Below are positions 1-8,062 of a DNA stretch of 64,000 nucleotides, in pieces (position 1 is the stretch's first letter; every line of letters starts with the position of its first letter). The position numbers and the translations under genes were made by a program. The DNA comes from Chloroflexota bacterium (lineage in GTDB: Bacteria; Chloroflexota; Anaerolineae; Anaerolineales; Villigracilaceae), in the NCBI GenBank assembly GCA_016213105.1, contig JACRBN010000003.1:88685-152684 (forward strand), given 5' to 3'. The notes beneath the pieces are model-generated. The model made no database searches and was not told where the DNA came from. It was given only the letters and a program-made list of their open reading frames with translations.

Positions 1-80
1 TCCCAAAAACTGGCAGATGAGTCGAGTGCCGGTAGAGGATATGGCGAAATAAGTGTTTTATTAGAGAGTATTCTAGTATA

Positions 81-138
81 TTGACAATCTGGACAAAGTG
101 GATAAAATAAGGACAATATCTTTGCAAAACCTGTGCAA
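81..138 (+). promoter_or_regulatory. Promoter and putative operator of the FAS1 lipoprotein gene
   Basis: A sigma-70-like promoter is visible: TTGACA at 81-86, a 16-bp spacer, and TAAAAT at 103-108. Just downstream of the predicted start point lies TGCAAAACCTGTGCAA at 123-138. With one more 5' T it reads as an inverted repeat (TTGCA, 7 bp, TGCAA). The same 16 bp recurs at 2330-2345 before the peroxiredoxin-like gene. A position immediately after the start point fits a repressor site. The promoter is seen directly; the operator role is inference. Confidence 0.5.
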
Positions 139-174
139 ACAATAGACAACTTTAGAAATAGAAATGGAGAAAAA

Positions 175-1161
175 ATGAAACGCTTTTCGATGTTCACAAT
201 CATACTGGTAGTTGCCTCCCTGGTAATGGCAGCCTGCGCCCCCGCAGCCACCCCCACTCCCGCCCCTACAGCTACGCAGGTGCCTCAACCCACCGCAACC
301 CCTGAGCCGATGCTCAAGGACATCGTAGACACCGCCGTTGCAGATGGTCGCTTTACAACCCTGGTAGCCGCAATCGGAGCCGCCGAATTGGTTGACACGC
401 TCAAGGGCGAAGGTCCGTTCACCGTTTTCGCTCCCACCGATGATGCGTTCGCCGCTTTGCCCGCTGGCACGGTTGACGAATTGCTCAAGCCCGAAAACAA
501 GCAGAAATTGACCGACATCCTGCTCTATCATGTAGTTTCAGGCGGCGTGATGGCTGCTGATGTGACCGCTCTGACCAGCGCGACGACCGTGCTTGGCAAG
601 GATGTCGCTGTCAAGGTTGACATGGGCAATGTCTACATCAACGAAGCAAAGGTCATCATTACCGATATCGAGACCTCCAATGGCGTCATTCATGTTATAG
701 ACGCCGTGCTTCTTCCGCCCTCAGATGAAGCAATGATGGAAGAAAAGAATACCATTGTTGACATCGCTGTCGCGGACGGACGCTTCACCACCCTCGTAGC
801 TGCTCTGACTGCCGCTGATTTGGTCGAAACCTTGAGTGGGGAAGGCCCCTTCACGGTCTTCGCTCCCACCGACGATGCGTTCGCTGCACTGCCCGCCGGC
901 ACTCTTGACAGCCTGCTCCTGCCCGAAAACAAACAGCAGTTGATCGACATCCTGCTCTACCACGTGGTCTCTGGCAAGGTCATGGCTGCGGATGTGGTTA
1001 CGCTCACCAGCGCCCCGACCGTGCTCGGCAAGGATGTCACCATCACCGTCAAGGATGGCAAGGTCTTCCTGAACGATACCGTACAGATCATCATCACTGA
1101 CATCGAAGCCTCGAACGGTGTGATCCATGTAATTGATGCGGTTCTTCTCCCGCCTCAGTAA
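175..1161 (+). CDS. Secreted lipoprotein with two FAS1 (fasciclin) domains
   Basis: Protein of 328 aa. The ATG at 175 follows GGAGAAAAA and begins a lipoprotein signal peptide (MKRF, hydrophobic core, then a VMAAC lipobox with Cys21). A Pro/Thr/Ala-rich linker follows, then two tandem FAS1 domains at about residues 46-182 and 190-328. Each copy carries the family signatures [18 protein letters not shown] and LLYHVVSG. The copies are close to each other, which points to an internal duplication. FAS1 domains mediate adhesion or matrix interactions, so the likely role is a surface adhesion lipoprotein. It is monocistronic, with its own promoter and a terminator at 1198. Confidence 0.93.
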   Translation: MKRFSMFTIILVVASLVMAACAPAATPTPAPTATQVPQPTATPEPMLKDIVDTAVADGRFTTLVAAIGAAELVDTLKGEGPFTVFAPTDDAFAALPAGTVDELLKPENKQKLTDILLYHVVSGGVMAADVTALTSATTVLGKDVAVKVDMGNVYINEAKVIITDIETSNGVIHVIDAVLLPPSDEAMMEEKNTIVDIAVADGRFTTLVAALTAADLVETLSGEGPFTVFAPTDDAFAALPAGTLDSLLLPENKQQLIDILLYHVVSGKVMAADVVTLTSAPTVLGKDVTITVKDGKVFLNDTVQIIITDIEASNGVIHVIDAVLLPPQ

Positions 1162-1197
1162 ATCCATCTCTCCTGTTGGATTGGAATATGCACGAAG

Positions 1198-1225
1198 AAA
1201 GGACGGGCAAATCGCCCGTCCTTTT
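1198..1225. terminator. Bidirectional intrinsic terminator
   Basis: Stem GGACGGGC / GCCCGTCC (1201-1208 and 1214-1221) is flanked by AAA and TTTT. It lies between the convergent FAS1 and TspO-like genes and can serve both. Confidence 0.8.
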
Positions 1226-1254
1226 GATTCTGATTACCCAGGCTCGCTATTCGG

Positions 1255-2016
1255 TTACGCCATCCGTCGTCGCCTTTGGATGATGCTATAGACCGCCAGC
1301 CCGAGGACAAAAACCGTAGCCACCCATGCGCTGTTCGCCACCAGCGCCGTGTCAGCCTGCTTTTGCGCGATTCCAGCGAAGGACCAAACCAGAACGAAGG
1401 CGTACCCGCTGTCCCTGCGTGTGAGCGTCATCAACAATCCAAGCAGACATGCAACAATCAACATGATGACCGCCCAGATTTGCGGCGCGAGTCCGAATCC
1501 CGTCCAGTTTATGAAGTAAAGATAACTGGTGACGTTGGCAACTGTGGCGACGCTGATCCAGCCGAGGTAGACACTGAACGGAACATCCACGCTCCATTTT
1601 TCGGCGTTGCCAACGGGCGCGCGTCCCACGTTTAATTTTAGATAACTGGCGATCAGCAAACCAAGCAAGGTGAGCATGACAAGCACGCTCAAACCAAACA
1701 TGTTGTAATGCCAGCAAACGAGCCAGGCCGCATTGAATATGCCGCTCAAGGCAAATAAATATCCGAGACTGCGCTGCCGCGGAGCTTCTTTTTGTGCGGG
1801 TTGAAATTGATAAATGGCGAAGGCGATCCAGCCGATGTAGATAATGCCCCAGATTGCAAAAACATAACCCGCGGGGACAAAGTACACCTGAAAACGGTCT
1901 GATATCTCGCCTGTGTTCTGCCCGTTAAGCGGCAGGGTGCTGGCAAGGATATTGACGGTTAGCGCCAGAATAACGGAAAGCGCATTGGCAAGTTGACGTA
2001 TCGTATCTTTGGTCAT
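1255..2016 (-). CDS. TspO/MBR-like (tryptophan-rich sensory type) membrane protein
   Basis: Protein of 253 aa with about seven hydrophobic segments. The segment VPAGYVFAIWGIIYIGW and later Trp/Tyr-rich helices resemble the TspO/MBR group usually annotated as tryptophan-rich sensory protein. TspO proteins bind porphyrins and other hydrophobic ligands, but at 253 aa this one is longer than the classical 160-aa, five-helix TspO. Either a distant relative or an added helical region is possible. The start has AAGGAGAACATC upstream. A tiny UPF0175-like remnant lies directly upstream on the same strand. Confidence 0.65.
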   Translation of the reverse strand: MTKDTIRQLANALSVILALTVNILASTLPLNGQNTGEISDRFQVYFVPAGYVFAIWGIIYIGWIAFAIYQFQPAQKEAPRQRSLGYLFALSGIFNAAWLVCWHYNMFGLSVLVMLTLLGLLIASYLKLNVGRAPVGNAEKWSVDVPFSVYLGWISVATVANVTSYLYFINWTGFGLAPQIWAVIMLIVACLLGLLMTLTRRDSGYAFVLVWSFAGIAQKQADTALVANSAWVATVFVLGLAVYSIIQRRRRMA

Positions 2017-2047
2017 GATGTTCTCCTTTTTATCGTGGATATTTTGC

Positions 2048-2149
2048 TTACGCTAAAACGAGAATTTCCCGCCCAAAAGATTCAGCGTCCGTCTTTTCTG
2101 CAAGCAGCACCTTGTCGGGGATTTCGATGGTAATTTGTTGGAGAGTCAT
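2048..2149 (-). pseudogene. 33-codon remnant resembling the N-terminus of a UPF0175 antitoxin-like protein
   Basis: A short frame opens with AAGGAGTAAAA before the ATG at 2149 and reads MTLQQITIEIPDKVLLA, then KTDAESFGREILVLA, before a TAA. The pattern TI-EIPD-VL followed by ESFGREILVLA matches the start of UPF0175-family small proteins, which are usually 80-90 aa and continue into a helix-turn-helix. Here the frame stops about a third of the way in, and I see no partner toxin nearby. It may be a degraded antitoxin gene or a short leader peptide before the TspO-like gene. Confidence 0.45.
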
Positions 2150-2238
2150 TTTTACTCCTTTCCTCGCTAATTTTACTCGTTTCAGCCTTGATTTTGATGG
2201 CGGGTTCGTAATTTGTCAGCCAAGCCCTAAATGAGAAT

Positions 2239-2313
2239 GTCGTTGTGAGCGCAGGGAAGCAATCTCCTGGATTCAACGGGAGGTTGCTTCGGGGAGAACA
2301 CCCTCGCAGCGCC
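2239..2313. repeat. REP-like imperfect hairpin, degenerate copy
   Basis: The left arm GTCGTTGTGAGCGCAGG with GAAGCAATCTCC (2255-2266) pairs with GGAGGTTGCTTC (2279-2290) and CCCTCGCAGCG. It is the most decayed of four related hairpins (also 25046, 35883 and 57005). The stretch from 2150 to 2443 holds this repeat, the motif at 2330 and the terminator at 2382, but no gene. Confidence 0.6.
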
Positions 2314-2329
2314 ATTTTTTCAAAATCTG

Positions 2330-2345
2330 TGCAAAACCTGTGCAA
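2330..2345 (+). promoter_or_regulatory. Second copy of the putative operator motif
   Basis: TGCAAAACCTGTGCAA is identical to 123-138. The preceding bases are also similar (ATCT, one variable base, then the motif). It lies about 100 bp upstream of the peroxiredoxin-like gene. Joint control of the two genes is inference from the shared motif. Confidence 0.4.
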
Positions 2346-2381
2346 CTTGATAGCTTTTGCAAGTGTTTATCGTTGAGAATC

Positions 2382-2411
2382 GCGGTCAGTTACAAGCTGA
2401 CCGCTTTTTTT
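2382..2411 (+). terminator. Intrinsic terminator or attenuator before the peroxiredoxin-like gene
   Basis: Perfect stem GCGGTCAG / CTGACCGC (2382-2389 and 2397-2404) with a 7-nt loop, followed by seven T residues. No complete gene lies upstream on this strand. It either ends read-through or sits in the leader of the gene at 2444 and could attenuate it. Confidence 0.65.
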
Positions 2412-2443
2412 CATCCAACTTCAAGGATGCTGGAACTCGACTC

Positions 2444-3043
2444 ATGGAAAAACTCGCTTCCCTAAAATTCAATGATCCCGCCCCCAACGTGGAACTGCTG
2501 GACACGGAGGGAAATCCTGTGCAACTGGCCTCACTTTGGCAGGACAAGGTGCTGGTGCTGGCCTTCACCCGTCATTTCGGCTGCCCGCAATGCAAGGACA
2601 TGACCGACCGCCTGGTCGAGGTTCAGCCGCAATTGCTGGAGAAGGGGCTGACCCTGGCCCTCGTCACACATGCCACGGCCGCCGAGGCGAAGGAATTTTG
2701 CGCCAACCGCGCCCCCAGCGTGCGCTGCCTGGCGGACCCCGAGCGGGCTGCGTATCAGGCCTATGGTCTGGGACGCGGTACTGCCTGGCAGACCCTGCTT
2801 TCGCCGAACATCTGGAAATCCAACCGCAGGCTGGCGAAGCTCAAGGGCTACAAGCCCGAGACGCCCCCGCCCGGGCAGGATGCCTTCCAAATGTCGGGGA
2901 CGTTTATCATTGGCACGGATGGCCGCATCCGCCTGCCGTACTACTACGAAGATATCGCCGACCACCCGCCCGTGGATTTGCTCCTGCACGGGTTGATGGG
3001 CCTGCAATGGTCGGAGCCGTTCGAGAAACCGCTTCACGAATAG
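2444..3043 (+). CDS. AhpC/TSA-type peroxiredoxin-like protein
   Basis: Protein of 199 aa with a thioredoxin-like fold. It opens with KFNDPAPNVELLDTEGN, has FTRHFGCPQC (Cys47 and Cys50, a CxxC pair) where the AhpC/TSA active site lies, and ends with a GTFIIGTDGRIRLPYYYEDI strand-turn typical of the peroxiredoxin-like 2 group. The likely role is thiol-dependent peroxide reduction or redox buffering in the cytoplasm. The ATG at 2444 is chosen because homologous sequence begins there; the ribosome site (AAGGATG) is weak. The ABC permease starts 7 bp downstream, so the genes are probably co-transcribed. Confidence 0.85.
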   Translation: MEKLASLKFNDPAPNVELLDTEGNPVQLASLWQDKVLVLAFTRHFGCPQCKDMTDRLVEVQPQLLEKGLTLALVTHATAAEAKEFCANRAPSVRCLADPERAAYQAYGLGRGTAWQTLLSPNIWKSNRRLAKLKGYKPETPPPGQDAFQMSGTFIIGTDGRIRLPYYYEDIADHPPVDLLLHGLMGLQWSEPFEKPLHE

Positions 3044-3049
3044 GATTGT

Positions 3050-4204
3050 ATGGGACTTTCAACTTATCTTGCTCTCAAGGAAATCTGGCGCAACCGCGGA
3101 CGGTTCTTACTCGTCGCGCTGGTCATCGCGTTGATCACGCTGCTGGTCTTGTTCATCGCCGCGCTCGGGGAGGGGCTGGGCACGAACAACCGCCAGTATG
3201 TGTCGAATCTGGATGCCCAACTGGTGGTCTTCCTGGATAAATCGGATTTCATCATCACCTCCAGCCGCCTCGACCAATCGACCCTCAAGGCGGTGCGCCG
3301 TCTCGATGGCATCGCCGAAGCGGGGCCAATCTCCACCTCCTCGACCGCCATTCTGCTCCCCGACGGAAAGGTGTTGAAGGTGTCCATGCTGGGCGTGGAA
3401 TCGGGCCGACCCGGCCTGCCGCCCGTCATCGAAGGCCGCACCTACCAGACCCAGCTTGCCAAGGAAGTGGTCATCGACCGCAACGTGGCGCTGCGCTCGG
3501 ACATCAAGGTCGGCGACGAGATCACCATCCGCTCCACGCAGGGGACGAAGGATGAGTTCTTCACCCTCAAGGTGGTGGGATTGACCGAAGGTCAGGCCTA
3601 TTTTTTTGCCCCGACCATCTTCGTCCCGCCCTCAACCTGGGAACGGGTGCGCCCGAAGTCGGAGGCTGAGGCCAGCAAGACCATCCCCGACATCAATGTG
3701 ATCGCCATCAAACTCGATGACCCGAGCCAGGTCGAAGTGATGAAGGCCAGGATCAATGCCACGGTGTCCAACGTGCAGGCGGCGGATATCGCCACGACCA
3801 TCAACAACATCCCAGGCTATTCGGCCCAGCAGGGCACGGTGCAGACGCAGGGCGTCTTCACCCTGTTGATCGGCGTGCTGGTCATCGGCGGTTTCTTCCA
3901 GATTCAGATTTTGCAGAAGGTGCCGCAGATCGGCGTGTTGAAGGCCATCGGTTCCTCGAACGCCGTGGTGGGACTGGCGGCGGTGATCCAGATCATGGTG
4001 GTGACTGCCATCGGCGTGGGCATCGGCGGCCTGTTGACCTATGTGTTCTCGCTGTTCTTCCCGCCGACTATCCCGCTGGTCTTCAACGGTCAGGCCTCGG
4101 CCTTCGCCATTGCGGCCCTGCTGTTTATCGGCCCCGCGGGTGGACTGGTCTCCGTCATTTATGCGGTGCGCATCGAACCGCTCAAGGCCCTGCGCCTGTC
4201 GTGA
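3050..4204 (+). CDS. ABC transporter permease, FtsX/MacB type
   Basis: Protein of 384 aa. A first transmembrane helix (about residues 18-42) is followed by a large extracytoplasmic domain (about 45-265). Three C-terminal helices then form the FtsX core, with the characteristic coupling segment QILQKVPQIGVLKAIGSSN. The end IEPLKALR is also typical. The family couples ATP hydrolysis to lipoprotein release, small-molecule export or cell-envelope signalling; substrate unknown. Its ATPase partner follows at 4264. Confidence 0.92.
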   Translation: MGLSTYLALKEIWRNRGRFLLVALVIALITLLVLFIAALGEGLGTNNRQYVSNLDAQLVVFLDKSDFIITSSRLDQSTLKAVRRLDGIAEAGPISTSSTAILLPDGKVLKVSMLGVESGRPGLPPVIEGRTYQTQLAKEVVIDRNVALRSDIKVGDEITIRSTQGTKDEFFTLKVVGLTEGQAYFFAPTIFVPPSTWERVRPKSEAEASKTIPDINVIAIKLDDPSQVEVMKARINATVSNVQAADIATTINNIPGYSAQQGTVQTQGVFTLLIGVLVIGGFFQIQILQKVPQIGVLKAIGSSNAVVGLAAVIQIMVVTAIGVGIGGLLTYVFSLFFPPTIPLVFNGQASAFAIAALLFIGPAGGLVSVIYAVRIEPLKALRLS

Positions 4205-4263
4205 CATTGGAGTCCAACGTCTCCCGACGTTGGCTGTTGTTTGAGAATTTTTGCAGGAAATTT

Positions 4264-4992
4264 ATGAGCACAGTTGCACTCGAAGTAAGAAACGTTATCA
4301 AGACCTTCAGCCTGGACGGCGGCAAGATCAATGCCGTGGACGATGTCTCGTTCAAGGTCAACTCTGGCGAATTCGTCGCGCTGGTCGGCCCGAGCGGATC
4401 GGGCAAGACCACCATGCTGTCGATCCTGGCGGCTTTGCTGACGCCGACCGAGGGCCAGGTCTTGATCGATGGGCAGGACCTGTCCAGGATGAGCGAGAAG
4501 AAGCGCGTCGTGCTGCGCCGCGAGAAGATCGGTTTCACCTTTCAATCCAACAACCTGATCCCGTACCTGACTGCCAAGGAAAACGTGGAATTCATGCTGC
4601 GCCTGAACGGCAAGGCCGACCGGGCGGGACGCGCCCGCACGCAGGAACTGCTGGCCCGCCTCGGTTTGAGCGACCGCCTGCACAACCTGCCTGCACAGAT
4701 GTCGGGCGGACAACAGCAGCGTGTGGCGATTGCCCGCGCCCTGATCCACAATCCCACCGTGGTGCTGGCCGACGAGCCGACCGCCTCGCTGGATACCGAG
4801 CGCGCCTACCAGGTGGTGGAGACCTTCGCCAACCTGATCCACGAGAACCAGCGCGCGGGCATCATGGTCACACATGATCTGCGCATGTGCCAGTACGTTG
4901 ACCGTGTGCTCATGATGCGCGACGGCAAGCTGGTGCAGGTTTATGAGACGAAGGATGAGATCATGGCGTTGGCGAACGGCGGGGTTCATTAG
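4264..4992 (+). CDS. ABC transporter ATP-binding protein, MacB/LolD type
   Basis: Protein of 242 aa. Walker A is GPSGSGKTT, the signature motif is MSGGQQQRVAIARAL, Walker B is VVLADEPTASLD, and the switch histidine is in MVTHD. The layout and length match the MacB/LolD/DevA ATPases that partner FtsX-type permeases, here the gene 59 bp upstream. The ATG at 4264 follows GCAGGAAATTT; longer upstream frames lack family sequence. Confidence 0.94.
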   Translation: MSTVALEVRNVIKTFSLDGGKINAVDDVSFKVNSGEFVALVGPSGSGKTTMLSILAALLTPTEGQVLIDGQDLSRMSEKKRVVLRREKIGFTFQSNNLIPYLTAKENVEFMLRLNGKADRAGRARTQELLARLGLSDRLHNLPAQMSGGQQQRVAIARALIHNPTVVLADEPTASLDTERAYQVVETFANLIHENQRAGIMVTHDLRMCQYVDRVLMMRDGKLVQVYETKDEIMALANGGVH

Positions 4993-5037
4993 ACACGTGC
5001 TCGCGGCGGATTAAAAACCCAGTGGAAGCAAATGATG

Positions 5038-5060
5038 AAGGCGGCGCAAGCCGCCTTTTT
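5038..5060 (+). terminator. Intrinsic terminator of the peroxiredoxin/ABC operon
   Basis: Perfect 8-bp stem AAGGCGGC / GCCGCCTT with a GCAA tetraloop and a T run, 46 bp after the ATPase stop. Confidence 0.85.
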
Positions 5061-5066
5061 GATTTC

Positions 5067-5107
5067 TTGACTCTCTGTATAAACAGGTTTACAATACAAA
5101 CTAGTTT
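5067..5107 (+). promoter_or_regulatory. Promoter of the regulator/ABC-2 transporter operon
   Basis: TTGACT (5067-5072), a 17-bp spacer, and TACAAT (5090-5095). AAACTAGTTT (5098-5107) is a perfect palindrome over the expected start point, a plausible site for the winged-helix protein encoded in the same operon. A strong AAAGGAG precedes the ATG at 5123. Confidence 0.6.
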
Positions 5108-5122
5108 GCAAAAGGAGTAGAA

Positions 5123-5869
5123 ATGAACACCAACGTGCAGATCGACTCTGTCCTCAAGCGTGCTCGTGGATATTGGTTCGTGGACGGATTTACGGAAATG
5201 GCAGCGGGTGGAATGTTTATCGTTCTGGCGGCGATTCTCCTGTTGCAGGGCAAGGTGCTGCAAGCCTCAGACCCATCCCGTTTTCTGTCGTTTGTCGGTG
5301 TAGTCTCCCTGGCCAAGTTGTTCGGTTTTATCGTGGTGATCCTGGCCCTATGGTGGCTGAAAGACCACTTTACCTATCCGCGCACAGGCTTTGTGCGGGG
5401 CAATCGAGTCACGGCGGCGCAGGTATTGATCCTGATTCGGAACGTCATTCTCTTCCTGCTTCTGCCCATCTTCGGGTTGTTGGCCGTGTCCCTGCTGGTT
5501 GCCTCGGCGGGCAGTGTGTTGGCCTCCCTGCCCGTCTGGTTCCCCATCGGCGTGGGATTGATCTGGGCCGTCCTGTGCGTGCTGGCAGGCGAGTGGATGG
5601 GCCTGTCGCGCTTCCGCCTGCTGGGAGTCGCATTCCTGCTGTCAGGCATCGCGGCTGGATTTTGGCAATGGGCCGTGGGCCTGCCGACCCTGCCCGCCGA
5701 TGTTCAGCCAGGGATTTTCCAGCCCGCAGTGGTGGAAGTCATCAACCGCGCGTTGACCAGCCTCGGCGTTTTGATCTTGATCTCTGGCGTGATTTTGGCG
5801 CTCTCGGGCCTCGTGACCTTCCTGCGTTATCGCAAGCAAAACCCGACCCCCTACACGGAGGAGTCATGA
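5123..5869 (+). CDS. Multi-pass membrane protein, first gene of a regulator/ABC operon
   Basis: Protein of 248 aa with a short polar N-terminus and about six hydrophobic helices. I do not recognise a named family with confidence. It is translationally coupled to the winged-helix gene (ATGA overlap at 5866-5869), a pairing seen for small membrane-protein/regulator modules next to ABC-2 exporters. A sensing or accessory role for the transporter downstream is inference. Confidence 0.7.
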   Translation: MNTNVQIDSVLKRARGYWFVDGFTEMAAGGMFIVLAAILLLQGKVLQASDPSRFLSFVGVVSLAKLFGFIVVILALWWLKDHFTYPRTGFVRGNRVTAAQVLILIRNVILFLLLPIFGLLAVSLLVASAGSVLASLPVWFPIGVGLIWAVLCVLAGEWMGLSRFRLLGVAFLLSGIAAGFWQWAVGLPTLPADVQPGIFQPAVVEVINRALTSLGVLILISGVILALSGLVTFLRYRKQNPTPYTEES

Positions 5870-6177
5870 GCCCATCCCTTCAAAACCTTTCGGGCCTGGA
5901 TCGTGTCATCCATGAGCCTGCGCGCCTGATGTTGGTGGCCCTGCTTTCGTCCGTCGAATCCGCCGACTTCCTGTACCTGCTCAAGGAAAGCGAACTGACC
6001 AAGGGAAACCTATCCGTGCATCTCTCCAGGCTGGAAGAGGCAGGCTACGTGCAAGCGGAGAAGACTTTCCGCGGGAAGATCCCACACACCGAATACCGTC
6101 TCACTCCGCAAGGCAAAGCGGCCTTTGACGCATATCGAAAGAGCCTCGGCTCCATTTTTGACGCAAAGAAGAAATAA
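5866..6177 (+). CDS. Winged-helix transcriptional regulator (MarR/ArsR-like)
   Basis: Protein of 103 aa. The order LDRVIHEPARLMLVALL, then LTKGNLSVHLSRLEEAGYV (recognition helix), then a wing ending HTEYRLTPQGKAAF matches the compact winged-helix family (Pfam winged helix DNA-binding domain PF13601). No ligand or metal site is obvious. Expected to repress its own operon through the promoter at 5067; the membrane protein upstream or the ABC unit downstream may modulate it. The start overlaps the upstream stop (ATGA). Confidence 0.88.
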   Translation: MSPSLQNLSGLDRVIHEPARLMLVALLSSVESADFLYLLKESELTKGNLSVHLSRLEEAGYVQAEKTFRGKIPHTEYRLTPQGKAAFDAYRKSLGSIFDAKKK

Positions 6178-6178
6178 C

Positions 6179-7093
6179 ATGAACTACGCAATTGAAACCA
6201 GTGGTTTATCGAAATTTTATGGAGATGTACACGCGGTCGATGCGGTTGACCTGCGCGTCGGCGTCGGCGAGATCTACGGCTTCCTCGGCCTGAACGGCGC
6301 GGGCAAGACCACCACCATCCGCGTGCTGTTGGGGATGATCGCTCCCAGCGCGGGATCGGCCTGTTTGCTGGAGCAGGCCGTCGGTCCGGATGGGCGTGGG
6401 CCGTGGGCGCGGGTGGGGCATCTCGTCGAGAGCCCGTCCGCCTATCCCGACCTGACAACGCGCGAAAACCTGGAAATTTCCCGCCGCCTGCATGGGATGG
6501 CGGATGCGGGAGCCGTCTCCCGCGTCATCGAGCAGCTCAGCCTCAGCCCCTACGCGGACCGAAAAGCGGGTACGCTTTCGATGGGCAACCTCCAGCGTTT
6601 GGGGCTGGCGCGCGCCCTGCTGCATCGTCCCGAATTGCTGATCCTCGACGAACCCGCCAACGGACTCGACCCTGCGGGCGTGGTGGAAATCCGCGAACTG
6701 CTGGCGGGGCTGGCGCGCGAAGGCGTGACCATCCTGATGTCCAGCCACATCCTGACCGAGGTGGATCGGCTGGCGACGCGCATCGGCATCATCCACCAGG
6801 GACGTCTGATCGAGGAACTGGATGCGGATACGATGGAAGAGCTGCGCGCCCAGCGTCTGATGGTGCAGGCGCGTGACCTGTCCGCCGCGCAAACGGCACT
6901 GACCGCCGCGGGCTATTCCGCGGAATTGGATCGCGCCCGCGAGTCACTGGTCATCAAGGATGCGCGCGCCATCGCTGCGCCCGATGAAGTGGCGCGTTTG
7001 CTGGTGGAGGCGGGCACAGCGCCCACGCGCCTGGGAGTGGAGCAGGAGAATCTCGAAGAGCATTTCCTGCGCCTGACTGGAGTTTTGAAATGA
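6179..7093 (+). CDS. ABC-2 transporter ATP-binding protein
   Basis: Protein of 304 aa. It has GLNGAGKTT (Walker A), LSMGNLQRLGLARALL (signature), LLILDEPANGLDP (Walker B) and a switch region ILMSSHILTEVD. The long C-terminal domain (residues about 215-304) is usual in ABC-2/CcmA-type ATPases. It begins 1 bp after the regulator stop and overlaps the permease by ATGA, so the four genes form one operon. Substrate unknown; export is likely. Confidence 0.93.
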   Translation: MNYAIETSGLSKFYGDVHAVDAVDLRVGVGEIYGFLGLNGAGKTTTIRVLLGMIAPSAGSACLLEQAVGPDGRGPWARVGHLVESPSAYPDLTTRENLEISRRLHGMADAGAVSRVIEQLSLSPYADRKAGTLSMGNLQRLGLARALLHRPELLILDEPANGLDPAGVVEIRELLAGLAREGVTILMSSHILTEVDRLATRIGIIHQGRLIEELDADTMEELRAQRLMVQARDLSAAQTALTAAGYSAELDRARESLVIKDARAIAAPDEVARLLVEAGTAPTRLGVEQENLEEHFLRLTGVLK

Positions 7094-7878
7094 AATACTT
7101 TACCTCCGCATTATGGGCCGAGACCTTGAAGGCGCGCTGCTCGAAGGTGCCGCTGATTTCCGCCATCGGCTTTTCGCTGGCCGCTGTGGTGGATGGGCTG
7201 TTCATGATCATCCTGAAAGACCCCGAGGCCGCCAAGCAGATGGGCTTGATCAGCACGAAGGCCCAACTTATGGCGGGCGTGGCCGACTGGCCGACCTTCT
7301 TCAATATTCTGGGACAGGCCATTGCCGTGGGCGGAGCGATTGTCTTCGCGGTCATCACCGCCTGGGTCTTCGGGCGCGAGTTTTCCGACCGCACCGTCAA
7401 GGAATTTTTGGCCCTGCCCACCTCGCGCGGAGCGATCATCACGGCCAAGTTTGTCGTCGTGGCCGCGTGGACGATGGGACTCTCCCTGCTGGTCTTTGGG
7501 CTGGGACTGGTCATTGGCAACGCGGTGGACATCCCTGGTTGGTCGCAAGATTTACTGCGCTCCTCCACGGTGGACGTGCTCGGCGCGGCAGTGTTGACTA
7601 TCCTGCTGCTGCCCTTCGTGGCCCTGGCCGCCAGCCTGGGACGCGGCTACCTGCCCGCCTTCGGTTGGGCGATCCTGACCGTGGCCCTGGCCCAGATCGC
7701 CGCCGTCATGGGCTGGGGCGACTGGTTCCCCTGGGCCGTGCCCGCCCTGTTCAGCGGCGCAGCCGGTCCGCGCGCGGAGTTGCTCGGTTTGCATAGCTTG
7801 ATGGTTGTGGGTTTGGCGTGTGCGCTGGGGCTGGCGGCCACGTACCTGTGGTGGCAAAAGGCGGATCAGACGAGGTAA
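7090..7878 (+). CDS. ABC-2 type transporter permease
   Basis: Protein of 262 aa with about six transmembrane helices, including a polar segment FGREFSDRTVKEFLALPTSR, the hallmark of ABC-2 permeases of the bacitracin/lantibiotic-immunity type. Paired with the ATPase just upstream by a 4-bp overlap. The likely function is export or immunity against a small amphipathic compound, or lipid-linked stress resistance; the sequence does not decide. Confidence 0.88.
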   Translation: MKYFTSALWAETLKARCSKVPLISAIGFSLAAVVDGLFMIILKDPEAAKQMGLISTKAQLMAGVADWPTFFNILGQAIAVGGAIVFAVITAWVFGREFSDRTVKEFLALPTSRGAIITAKFVVVAAWTMGLSLLVFGLGLVIGNAVDIPGWSQDLLRSSTVDVLGAAVLTILLLPFVALAASLGRGYLPAFGWAILTVALAQIAAVMGWGDWFPWAVPALFSGAAGPRAELLGLHSLMVVGLACALGLAATYLWWQKADQTR

Positions 7879-7884
7879 AATCAT

Positions 7885-7910
7885 GGGCCAGGGTCGGAAG
7901 ACCCTGGCCC
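7885..7910. terminator. Strong hairpin after the ABC-2 operon
   Basis: Perfect 11-bp stem GGGCCAGGGTC / GACCCTGGCCC with loop GGAA, 6 bp after the permease stop. No T run follows, so it may protect the 3' end or act with Rho. The rest of 7879-8062 contains a GTCGAAGCCTGCCCTGAGCGA stretch resembling a dispersed repeat and no gene. Confidence 0.55.
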
Positions 7911-8062
7911 AACATGTTGTGGCGAGTTTGTGGAAGGGAAGAGAAGCAGTCTCGCTGCCCATCACGGATCTTACCCGTTTTCCGCCCCCGTCGAAGCCTG
8001 CCCTGAGCGAATGGGACAGATGTATGACCTCCAGAGAACAGATTTCATGAGAAAATATCCAC

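Noticed and set aside
7879..8062. Possible small RNA gene in the gap with the GGGCCAGGGTC hairpin
   Set aside because: No promoter in front and the hairpin sits right after the permease stop, so a 3'-end structure is the simpler reading.
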